This document shows, piece by piece, positions 7,441 through 14,745 of a DNA stretch of 22,313 nucleotides. The DNA is from a virus, in IMG/VR virus record IMGVR_UViG_3300045975_000361, positions 1-22,313 of that record. One strand, 5' to 3'. Position 1 is the first letter of the stretch, and each line of letters opens with the position of its first letter. A program made the position numbers and the translations under genes. The notes under the pieces were generated by a model. The model did not search any database and was not told the origin of the DNA. It was given only the letters and a program-made list of their open reading frames with translations.

Positions 7441-7917
7441 GTGAGCCTGAGAACGCGCTGGGAAGAGAGCCTACCCGAGAAGCGCCGCCGCCAGCTTTCG
7501 AACGCTGACGACACGGGGAGCCTTTCCCAGAACGACACGGTGGTGGACCGGGCCTGTGTGCGCGTAAAGGCCTTCATTCGGATTTTCGCCGGCCTCGACT
7601 ACGACGCCGCGGACGGCGACAACGACGAACGGATCTGGACCGTTGCCGTCGACGGGGTGACCGTGCTCCTTCAGCGCCAGAACGGCGCGGCCGAGCGCAA
7701 GGAGCAATTCGCGGAGTGGAAGCTGCTCGTGAAGGACCTGGCCAAGGTGACGAGCCGCAACCGCGTGAAGCCCACCACCAGCTCGAAGCTGACGCCGACG
7801 CCGGAAGTACAGAGCGGCCAGATCGTGCGCCCGGACTTCGACCGCCCCAAGTTCAACCGCGCCGTGCCGGACAACAACGGAGACACCCAGGACCGCATTA
7901 CCATGGCCGGCGACTAA
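7441..7917 (+). CDS. Head-tail connector candidate (Mu gp36-like), 158 aa
   Basis: The GTG start at 7441 follows a GGAGG site (7427-7431) after the previous stop. Residues about 33-110 form a helical bundle pattern: a DTVVDRACVRVKAFIRIFAGLDY helix, a DERIWTVAVDGVTVLLQRQ helix, and a KEQFAEWKLLVKDLAKV helix. This resembles the DUF1320/gp36 and gp6-type connector proteins that form a ring at the portal exit. The last 45 residues are basic, polar and probably flexible. The position ahead of the gpG-like and tail genes fits a connector. The family match is moderate and rests on helix layout and order of genes. Confidence 0.5.
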   Translation: MSLRTRWEESLPEKRRRQLSNADDTGSLSQNDTVVDRACVRVKAFIRIFAGLDYDAADGDNDERIWTVAVDGVTVLLQRQNGAAERKEQFAEWKLLVKDLAKVTSRNRVKPTTSSKLTPTPEVQSGQIVRPDFDRPKFNRAVPDNNGDTQDRITMAGD

Positions 7918-7926
7918 GGGGCCACC

Positions 7927-8652
7927 GTGGCCGTAGAAAACACCCCGATCGCCGCCTGGCGCAAGGAAGCCCTCACCGTGGTGGTGAGCCTTCAGCGGAC
8001 CCTGGACGAGCGCGGCCGCGCCAAGCTGCTGAAGCAAATCGGCGTGGTCATGATGACGCGCACCCAGAAGGCCTTCGCCACCGAGTCCCTGTTTTCGAAG
8101 TGGCCGGCGCGCTACCCGAAACAGAAGGCGCCCAAGTTCAACGTGGCCGGCGCGATTCAGGACCTGCTCGAGGGAAGCCGGGTGAAGGAACGCCGCTGGG
8201 ACGACCGGCCGGCCCTGAAGGACCGCGGGATCCTGGCGCGCAGCTTCAACAGCATGAGCAAGGCCCTGAGCTACCCGAACGCCTACACCGTGGCGATCGG
8301 GACGACGCTTCCCTACGCCGCCGTGCACCAGTGGGGCGGCGAGAGCGAGCCCAAGGTGCTCACGCGCGACTTCAAGGTGAAGCTGGCGGCGTTCCTGATC
8401 ACGAAACGCGGCCGGACGGTGCGGGACAAAATGGTGCACCTGTTCGACCTTGAGGTCTACACCCAGGAGATTCTGGCGCGCCCGTTCCTTGGAATCCTGC
8501 CCGAGGACCTGCTGAAGTTCCGTGATATCATCGAAGAGGCAGGACGGGAGGCGCAGGCGAATGCCCTTGACAAACTGCGCAACCCGAAACCCAGGGAAAA
8601 ACCCGGCTCCATGAAGAAACTGTGGCGCTGGTTCAAAAAGTGGTGGCGATGA
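7927..8652 (+). CDS. Virion morphogenesis / tail completion protein (Mu gpG-like)
   Basis: The GTG start at 7927 lies nine bases after the previous stop and behind AAGGGG. The 241-residue product carries the signature of the phage virion morphogenesis family (Mu gpG, P2 gpS): ALKDRGILARSF around residues 97-108, then a strand and the motif PYAAVHQWGG around 130-140, and the closing ARPFLGI...LLKFRDIIEEAG around 184-210. Relatives join or complete the tail at the head-tail interface. The C-terminal tail is very basic with tryptophans (KKLWRWFKKWW), which is not common in the family and may contact nucleic acid or membrane. Its stop overlaps the next start in an ATGA, so translation is probably coupled. 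Confidence 0.8.
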   Translation: MAVENTPIAAWRKEALTVVVSLQRTLDERGRAKLLKQIGVVMMTRTQKAFATESLFSKWPARYPKQKAPKFNVAGAIQDLLEGSRVKERRWDDRPALKDRGILARSFNSMSKALSYPNAYTVAIGTTLPYAAVHQWGGESEPKVLTRDFKVKLAAFLITKRGRTVRDKMVHLFDLEVYTQEILARPFLGILPEDLLKFRDIIEEAGREAQANALDKLRNPKPREKPGSMKKLWRWFKKWWR

Positions 8653-9215
8653 GCACCGCATACGCCGACGAAATCAAGAGGATTCCGGGAACGCTGGTGG
8701 TGAACCCCACCGACCTTTCCCTGGCCTACCCGTACGGGGGAACGGTGCTGGGGGTGGTGCGCGCGATCGAGATTGACCTGGGCCAGCGCGTGCGCATGGT
8801 GGTGGACGAAGGCGGCGGCGGTGGCCACGTGCAGGGGATCCGCCTGGGACAGGCCAGCGCGCTTCACGCCGTGCTTCGCAGCTGGGACAAGGACATGGTG
8901 AGCGCCCTTTTCCCGAACACCACCGTGGTGGAAGGCCTGCCGCTTCAGCTGAACCAGGAATTCGGAAGCGGGGTCCAGCCGCCCGGCGTCTTCGCCACGG
9001 ACGTGAGCGCCACCGTAAAGCTGCTCTTCGCCCCCACCGCCCCCCTTCACCACGAGGGATTCCTGCTGTACAGGGCGTTCCCGCACGCCCAGGAGGCCGC
9101 CAGGATGCAGGCCAGCCTGACGAAGGAAATCGGGGTGGCCGTTTCCTTCATGGGCCTTCCCGACGACAGCACCCGGCGCCACGCCGTGGGATTCCTCGAG
9201 AGGATGACCCTTTGA
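8649..9215 (+). CDS. Major tail tube protein candidate, 188 aa
   Basis: ATG 8649 overlaps the previous stop as ATGA and is preferred to an upstream in-frame ATG at 8622 that would extend into the gpG-like gene. The sequence has the beta-sandwich pattern seen in long-tailed phage tube proteins: an opening IPGTLVVNPTDL, a conserved-looking YPYGGTVLGVVRAIEI strand pair, a central RSWDKDMVSALFPN helix and loop, and late strands with PTAPLHHEGFLLYRAFP. Tube proteins stack as hexamers to make the tail channel. Its place after the connector genes and before the tape-measure-position gene supports this. A tail-terminator role is possible but less likely. Confidence 0.58.
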   Translation: MSTAYADEIKRIPGTLVVNPTDLSLAYPYGGTVLGVVRAIEIDLGQRVRMVVDEGGGGGHVQGIRLGQASALHAVLRSWDKDMVSALFPNTTVVEGLPLQLNQEFGSGVQPPGVFATDVSATVKLLFAPTAPLHHEGFLLYRAFPHAQEAARMQASLTKEIGVAVSFMGLPDDSTRRHAVGFLERMTL

Positions 9216-9589
9216 GCGACACCAAGACGCCGCCGCGCGCCAACCGCGGCCTCGACCCGGTGGTGGCCCTGCTGTTCAAGGGCGCCGGCGCGCTGAGCTC
9301 CGCGGAAATGGACCTGCTGGTGGCAGAGCTCGAGGCCTTCCAGCGCGCCGGCGGCCACTTCAGCTGGAACGAGTGGCGCCTGCTGGACCAGGACACCAAG
9401 GACGCCGCCGTGGCCGCCGGCAACCGGATCCGCCTTCAGGAAGCCCTCCTGCTGGCCGCGGCCGTCCAGGGACCCGAGGCCGCCGCGGCGCTGAACGTGC
9501 CGCTGGACGGGGGCGACATGCTGGCCGACGTGGTGGTGAAGGGGGCGGCCGAGCGCATGCGCGCCAAGGCCACGGAGGTTCGCCAGTGA
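9212..9589 (+). CDS. Small tail-assembly protein, 125 aa
   Basis: The start is TTG 9212, overlapping the previous stop as TTGA and preceded by AGAGGA (9199-9204). The protein is mainly helical, with LDPVVALLFKGAGALSSAEMDLLVAELEAF in the first 50 residues and an Ala-rich helix further on. I do not recognise the family. In long-tailed phages a helical tail-assembly chaperone gene follows the tube gene, so that is the position-based guess. I see no obvious slippery sequence that would give the frameshifted longer form common among those chaperones. Confidence 0.6.
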   Translation: MSDTKTPPRANRGLDPVVALLFKGAGALSSAEMDLLVAELEAFQRAGGHFSWNEWRLLDQDTKDAAVAAGNRIRLQEALLLAAAVQGPEAAAALNVPLDGGDMLADVVVKGAAERMRAKATEVRQ

Positions 9590-10407
9590 CCCTTTCCCAG
9601 ATCGCGCGCCAGCTGAAAAAGCTGCTGCAAGAGCGGACCTTTGCCGGGGTGCCGGGGAACAAGCCCGTTTTTCACCCCGATTCGGTTTTCATTTCGGTGG
9701 CCCCGGAAAAGGAAGCCGTGCAGGACGCCGTGCAGCCCGTGTGCATGATCATTCCTTCCGAAGGACAGGTGGACCCGGAGGGGAACGGCGAACAGCCCGA
9801 CTACTTCGAGGGGACCATTACCCTGCTGCTGTTCAACATGGTGGAAGGGGACGCGCTGGGCGAGCGGTCGCTGATCGGAGCGAACCGCGACACCAGCACG
9901 CCCTTTGGCCACGGGATCCTCGAGCTTCACCCCGACGTGTACGCCGTGGCCGCGAAGGTGACGGCCGCCAACGGGCTGACGCTTCAGGCCACCAGCGCCG
10001 GCCAGGTGCGCAGCAAGGCCGTCCAGGGCGACCAGGGCAACTTCATGCTGACCGCCCAAGAGCTCAACTTCAAAGCGATCCACACGACCCTGGAAACGTA
10101 CGAGGCCGCGCGGCGCTTCCGCGCGAGCGTGGCCGGCGGAACGGTGAGCCTGACCTGGCTCCTTCCCCCCGACCGCTTCGACACGTACAAGCCCGTGCTG
10201 CGCCGCGCCGCCGGTTCGACGCCGCCGGCGAGCCCGAGCGCGGGGACCGGCATTCCCCTCGCCGCCGGCGCCAGTTCGAAGAGCGACACCCCCGGCGCCG
10301 GCACGTGGAGCTACAGCCTCTTCATGGCCTATGACCCCGACAACAACACGCCCAGCGCCGAGAAGAAGTACAGCGCGGCCGCGACGATTGCCGGGGTGAG
10401 CGTATGA
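9586..10407 (+). CDS. Tail-terminator-position protein with FN3-like C-terminal domain
   Basis: GTG 9586 overlaps the previous stop as GTGA; upstream in-frame starts would lie deep in the preceding gene. The 273-residue product has two parts. Residues 1 to about 175 look like a tail terminator or minor tail protein, with a helix SQIARQLKKLLQERTF, strands, an EGTITLLLFNMVEGD strand and an ILELHPDVYAVAAKV helix. Residues about 178-273 read as a fibronectin type III-like sandwich: VSLTWLLPPDRFDTYKPVLRRA, a Gly/Pro/Ser loop, and GTWSYSLFMAYDPDNN. FN3-type modules are often added to exposed virion proteins and may weakly bind surface carbohydrate. The domain split is visible; the exact tail role is inferred from position. 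Confidence 0.55.
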   Translation: MTLSQIARQLKKLLQERTFAGVPGNKPVFHPDSVFISVAPEKEAVQDAVQPVCMIIPSEGQVDPEGNGEQPDYFEGTITLLLFNMVEGDALGERSLIGANRDTSTPFGHGILELHPDVYAVAAKVTAANGLTLQATSAGQVRSKAVQGDQGNFMLTAQELNFKAIHTTLETYEAARRFRASVAGGTVSLTWLLPPDRFDTYKPVLRRAAGSTPPASPSAGTGIPLAAGASSKSDTPGAGTWSYSLFMAYDPDNNTPSAEKKYSAAATIAGVSV

Positions 10408-11096
10408 TCAAAGCGGATGATGCGCGAATTGCGGTGAAGCTGGACAGCCGCGAGGCCGAGGAAGAGCTGGAACGCCTGCGCGCGGCCCTCGAGGGCCTGG
10501 ACGTGCAGACGGAGAAGGAGACGCGGGAGAAAACCGAGGAAAGGAAACAGGACACCGATTCGAAGTACACGCTGGGTGGGGTGATCCGTGGAGCGTACGA
10601 CGTGGTGATGAACACCCTGGAAACCGCCACGATGCTTTCCCCGCTCATCCGGGGATACGTGCACGAAGAAGTGGTCCAGATGCTGCGCGGGGATTCCTCC
10701 CATGACCTGAGCTGGTGGGGCGACCTGCGCCAGGGCCTTGGCCTCCTGTTCGAAGAGAAGGTCGAGCCCCGCATGAAGAAATTCGAGGACGAAATGATCA
10801 AGTGGACCGCGCTGATTCAGAGCGTGGTCCCGGCCGGCATGGACACCATCGAGGTTTTCAAGGCCGCCGCGCTGTTCGGGGAGGGGATGAGCCCCAGCGA
10901 CCTGGTAGACGTTTTCGGCCTGTTCATGGACCTGAACCAGCAACAGCGGATGTTGAAGGGGGACACCGCGCGCCGGAGCTTCGAGGCCTACGGAAGCGCT
11001 TTCCACAAAATGGCCGAGAAGCTGGGGGAGGAGTACTCGAGCGACCGCCTGCAGGCCGCGCTGGGTGAGATGCTGGAACAGAGCTTTTACAAGTAG
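10404..11096 (+). CDS. Short tape-measure-position protein, 230 aa
   Basis: ATG 10404 overlaps the previous stop as ATGA. The N-terminus has the style of tape measure proteins: a short strand (ARIAVKLDS) then a long charged coiled coil (about residues 12-48, AEEELERLRAALEG and onward). The middle and C-terminus are helical, with a hydrophobic VVMNTLETATMLSPLI stretch and later charged helices. No transmembrane signal or peptidase domain is evident. It sits between tail tube and distal-tail candidates, exactly where a tape measure belongs, but tape measures usually exceed 600 residues. It may therefore mark a very short tail, or be an assembly chaperone or an internal tail protein. The tape measure call is inference. 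Confidence 0.45.
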   Translation: MIKADDARIAVKLDSREAEEELERLRAALEGLDVQTEKETREKTEERKQDTDSKYTLGGVIRGAYDVVMNTLETATMLSPLIRGYVHEEVVQMLRGDSSHDLSWWGDLRQGLGLLFEEKVEPRMKKFEDEMIKWTALIQSVVPAGMDTIEVFKAAALFGEGMSPSDLVDVFGLFMDLNQQQRMLKGDTARRSFEAYGSAFHKMAEKLGEEYSSDRLQAALGEMLEQSFYK

Positions 11097-11104
11097 AGGA
11101 ACCC

Positions 11105-12502
11105 ATGGCCCAAACCCAACAGTACGCGATCGACTTCGGGGGATACACCCTGGGCGGCGCCACGGGCCGGCCGATTGAGGCCTTCGCGCAGCATCGGATC
11201 GGCGCGGCCGTTTCCAGCGTTGACTTCACCTTTGTGGTGAGCCACCCCGATAAGGCCACTTTCGTGGGCCTCTGCGAAGCCGCCGAGGCCGCCTTCAGGA
11301 AGCCGCGCCAGAGCCTGCTGGTCACGAACGGCGGACTGACGATCCTTACGCTTTCCCACACCGGAAACACCGGTTTTGACAGCGATCCCCACATCGTGAA
11401 GCAAGGCCAATTCGGGGACAGCGCCAACAGCCGCTTCTACACGGTGGAGATTACTTTCGGCATGCCGGCCGACAACCTGGGGACCGGCGGCCGGAGGAAC
11501 AGCGACGTGGCCCTGACCTACGACGAGGCGCGCATGGCCGTCCTGACGATTTCCGGGACGTACACCGCCACCCCCGGCTCGAGCGCGAGCGACAACTACG
11601 ACGCAGGGATCGGGCCCTATTGCACCGCGCGCCTGGCCGAGTACGGGATCACGTACGCGAACCTGAAGCCGGAAACGGTGGTGAGGAACGAGACGGACAA
11701 GGTTTTGCAGTTCACGCGCGTGTACCACCAGATCATTTACAGCGAGGCCGGCGCCGCCCTGGACGACCCCGAGATCCAGACGCAGGCGCTGGTGATTTCG
11801 AGGATTGACGAGGCACCGGGGGATTCCCCGGAAGAGAGCGTGACGCGCCTCGCCACCGCCGTGTGCACCTACGACGCCGTGCTGAACGCGCTGCTGACCA
11901 CGGACGTGCGCGGGAAGTGGGAGGAAATCAAGGACTGGGTGGGCGCGCAGGCCTCTTCCATCCTTGACGGCGCCTTCGCGGTGGTGAAGCGCGAAGTGAA
12001 GTTCTTCCCGGACACCAACCGGCTGAGCGCGGTCCTGACCCTCGAGGGTTCGACCACCGGATCGGTCATTGCCATGAAGGTGACCACCACCGACAAGGTG
12101 CTGGACAACCCCAACCTGAAGCCGGTGCTGAACGGCGACCGCTGGGCGCGCATGTACTACCCGGGGTTCCCCGACCTGACGCGCACGCGGGTGGAAACGA
12201 AAAGCGTCGTGATCGGCGGCGACGGCACCACGGTGGAGAGCGGCAACCCGCCCGACTTCAGCGACCCCGACACCGACCCGGTGGCCAGCGGCCTCTCGTA
12301 CATGCGGCTGGGCCCCAGCGGCGGCCGCTGGGCGCGCCTTTCGAAGGACGGGACCGAAGAGATCCGACAGAAGGGCCAGAGCCTGGGCGGAAACCTGGTG
12401 ATTTCCGACCGCACGACCACGACGACGTGGCAGTATTTCCACGAGTTCGAGGCCGTGGGGATTGGTGGAGACGCCGACCCCGACAACCCACAGGTGGGAT
12501 AG
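11105..12502 (+). CDS. Distal tail / baseplate protein candidate, 465 aa
   Basis: The start ATG 11105 follows AGAGGA (11095-11100), eight bases after the previous stop. The N-terminus (YAIDFGGYTLGGATGRPIEAF, then VDFTFVVSHPDKATFVGL) has the strand-helix order of distal tail proteins that link tube and hub. The central part is strand-rich with helices, and the C-terminal 100 residues include an acidic linker (DFSDPDTDPV) before a WARLSKDGTEEIRQKG strand pair. I do not recognise the family with certainty. Its place between the tape-measure-position gene and the large hub gene supports a baseplate or tip role. No catalytic motif is evident. Confidence 0.5.
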   Translation: MAQTQQYAIDFGGYTLGGATGRPIEAFAQHRIGAAVSSVDFTFVVSHPDKATFVGLCEAAEAAFRKPRQSLLVTNGGLTILTLSHTGNTGFDSDPHIVKQGQFGDSANSRFYTVEITFGMPADNLGTGGRRNSDVALTYDEARMAVLTISGTYTATPGSSASDNYDAGIGPYCTARLAEYGITYANLKPETVVRNETDKVLQFTRVYHQIIYSEAGAALDDPEIQTQALVISRIDEAPGDSPEESVTRLATAVCTYDAVLNALLTTDVRGKWEEIKDWVGAQASSILDGAFAVVKREVKFFPDTNRLSAVLTLEGSTTGSVIAMKVTTTDKVLDNPNLKPVLNGDRWARMYYPGFPDLTRTRVETKSVVIGGDGTTVESGNPPDFSDPDTDPVASGLSYMRLGPSGGRWARLSKDGTEEIRQKGQSLGGNLVISDRTTTTTWQYFHEFEAVGIGGDADPDNPQVG

Positions 12503-12509
12503 AGCCCCA

Positions 12510-14741
12510 ATGAAAACCCCGACCGTTACCCTTGCCGGCCAGCCGTGCGTCGGCGGATCCGTGGCGCGGTGGCGCTTCCGCGAGGGAGTGCTGCCCGTCA
12601 TTGAGACGTTCGAGGTTTCCCGGAAGGTGGCCAAGATCCTTCAGGGTTACACGGTGGGGACGCCGCGCGGGGTGCGCCTTTACATGGAGATCGAAGGCCG
12701 GCCGCCCCTGACTGTTGACGATCTTTTCATCATCCAGGTGGGCCCCGGAGTGGACCCGTACAGCTACAAAATCAAGGTGGCGGACCGGCGGATCTGGTGG
12801 AGCTACGCCCACGTGGAGCGCTTCTACAACATGCGCCGCCGCATCGGGGTGCGCCGCGTGGACCAGTACGACCGGGTGGAGCTGACGACCACCCCAGACG
12901 TTTTCTGGTATGCGCCCTGGACGATGAAGAACCCCGACGCCGGCGCCGCGGGGAAGTGGACGCCCCACGAGGCCCTCGAGGACGTGCTGAAGGAGCTTCA
13001 GGACGCCGAGAGAAGCGCCGGCATCGAGCCCTTCAGCTTCGCGATCAAGGAAGGTGCGATCAAGAAAGAAATTCCGCTTGAAGGGGTGGAGATTTCCGAC
13101 AAGGGAAACGCCGCCCTTCAGAAGCTGCTGTCCTACATGCCCGTGGGCGCGCTGCGCCTGACGGCCAGCGGAAACGTGGTGGTGTACAGCCGCGCGGACG
13201 GCGGCGACAAGGCCGTGGCGAAGAAGATTCGCCCCGAGCTGCTGGGCGAGGGCCACGTGCGCATGGTGGACAACGGCGCCCTGCGCCCGCGCGAGGTTCA
13301 CGTGCTTTTCAGCGCCGAGCCCGAGCTGAGGATCAACTACATTGAAAACCGGACGTACAAGGATGCCTTCGCCAACGGGACGCTGAAAAGCGCGCTGGTG
13401 CCCGAGAGCGAGATTGAGCTGGACATGGAGAACGTCCTGCCGAGCCCCGACCTGAGCCTGACGCTCGAGACGGGGGAGAAGGTGGCCGAAGGGACGTGGA
13501 TTACGGTCGACCAGGCTTTCAAGGCCTGGGGGCCGGCGCCGCGGATTGGAAAGAACCTTGACCACGCGATCGTGCAGCGCCTCTTCAACCCCTACTTTGA
13601 CCTGTGGGGGCCGCTTTCCATGCTGGGCCGACTGGACCCCTTCCACCCGTGGACGGCCCGGATTGCCGCCCTTCAGCGCCACTACCGGCAGACGTTCCGC
13701 ATTAACCGGCGGATCATGGACCGCCTTTGGAGAATTGAAGGGAAGCGCTTCGGAAGCATCGACGTGGTGAGCGGCCAACGCAGCTGCGCCACCGCGTATT
13801 TCGACCGGTGCGAGGTTTACGCCACCCCGCTTTTCGTTCGCCAGCACGACCTGGGATACAAGCCCGGGGAGGCCACGTACGCCACCAACGTGGCCGGCTA
13901 CCCGGGCGGCGCGGACGGCGCGATCGACAGCGACACCTGGGTGGGGCCGGCCACCGTGAACGTGGTCGATAGCGACCAGGGGATCGTGCACCTGGAATTC
14001 AAGATGCACCCCCTGAACCTGTACGAGAAGATCCTTCCGGGGATGATGGACAGCGACACCCTGCCCTCGGCCGACGTGGCCGCCTTCGCGCGCGGGACGA
14101 GCCGGCGCCCGGTGACGTTCAACAGCCGGGTGCAAAACGGGAAATTCCCCGCGCTGGTGCCCCGCTTCAAGTGCGCCATCATCCTGACCGCCATTCCCGG
14201 GGCGCCGAACACGGACCAGAAGCTGGTTCGCGTGGTGGTGCGGCCGGAGGACGTGAAGGACATTCTGCCCGACGCCGCGGCCGAGGGGGTGACGAACGCC
14301 TACGGGCCCGTCATGGAAATTCGAATTGGCCCCGGGGTGGAAACGGCGAGAATCCCCTGGTTCGACGGAGCGCGCGACCGGATCAAAAGCCTTCTGGGAA
14401 TTCCCGAAGTGCCCGACAGCCGGCCGAACCTGGACGACCTGATCATTAACCTGGACTTCAACAGCGACACCGGAGGAGCGAGCCTGAACGCGATCGCCAA
14501 GGCCTACGCCGCGCGCGTGTACGCCGGCCTGTGCGACCGCATGGGCGGCCAGGGCGCCGGCGTGCTCGCCGCTGGCACCGAGCCCGCCGGCTGGGTGCAG
14601 GAAGTGACCCACGCCATTGACCCCAAGGGCCCCGGAATCACGATCGTTTCCCTTCCCGACAAGCTGGCCGACATGGACCCGCGCAGCTTGATGGACGCGA
14701 ACACCAGGGCCCACGTCATGCGCACCCCCCCGCTGAGGTAG
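12510..14741 (+). CDS. Tail hub / tip protein, 743 aa
   Basis: The start is set at ATG 12510, seven bases after the previous stop; an in-frame ATG at 12462 would overlap the earlier gene by 41 bases. Residues about 20-250 resemble tail hub proteins (gp27/gpP/Tal type): a strand set VARWRFREGVLPVIETFEV, the LFIIQVGPGVDPYSYKIKVADRRIWW region, a helix DVLKELQDAERSAG, and a strand block ISDKGNAALQKLLSYMPVGALRLTASGNVVVY. Later parts are mixed, with Gly/Asp-rich loops and a terminal helix. Hub proteins form the trimer that ends the tail tube and carry the tip. No peptidase or lysozyme motif is visible, so penetration enzymes may be elsewhere. Confidence 0.58.
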   Translation: MKTPTVTLAGQPCVGGSVARWRFREGVLPVIETFEVSRKVAKILQGYTVGTPRGVRLYMEIEGRPPLTVDDLFIIQVGPGVDPYSYKIKVADRRIWWSYAHVERFYNMRRRIGVRRVDQYDRVELTTTPDVFWYAPWTMKNPDAGAAGKWTPHEALEDVLKELQDAERSAGIEPFSFAIKEGAIKKEIPLEGVEISDKGNAALQKLLSYMPVGALRLTASGNVVVYSRADGGDKAVAKKIRPELLGEGHVRMVDNGALRPREVHVLFSAEPELRINYIENRTYKDAFANGTLKSALVPESEIELDMENVLPSPDLSLTLETGEKVAEGTWITVDQAFKAWGPAPRIGKNLDHAIVQRLFNPYFDLWGPLSMLGRLDPFHPWTARIAALQRHYRQTFRINRRIMDRLWRIEGKRFGSIDVVSGQRSCATAYFDRCEVYATPLFVRQHDLGYKPGEATYATNVAGYPGGADGAIDSDTWVGPATVNVVDSDQGIVHLEFKMHPLNLYEKILPGMMDSDTLPSADVAAFARGTSRRPVTFNSRVQNGKFPALVPRFKCAIILTAIPGAPNTDQKLVRVVVRPEDVKDILPDAAAEGVTNAYGPVMEIRIGPGVETARIPWFDGARDRIKSLLGIPEVPDSRPNLDDLIINLDFNSDTGGASLNAIAKAYAARVYAGLCDRMGGQGAGVLAAGTEPAGWVQEVTHAIDPKGPGITIVSLPDKLADMDPRSLMDANTRAHVMRTPPLR

Positions 14742-14745
14742 AACC

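Noticed and set aside
8622-8648. Upstream in-frame ATG for the tail tube candidate
   Set aside because: It would overlap the gpG-like gene by 31 bases, while ATG 8649 makes the usual ATGA overlap.
7066-14741. Contractile tail sheath gene expected from the Mu-like head genes
   Set aside because: No protein of sheath length or pattern is present between connector and hub; the tail genes look more like a non-contractile tail.
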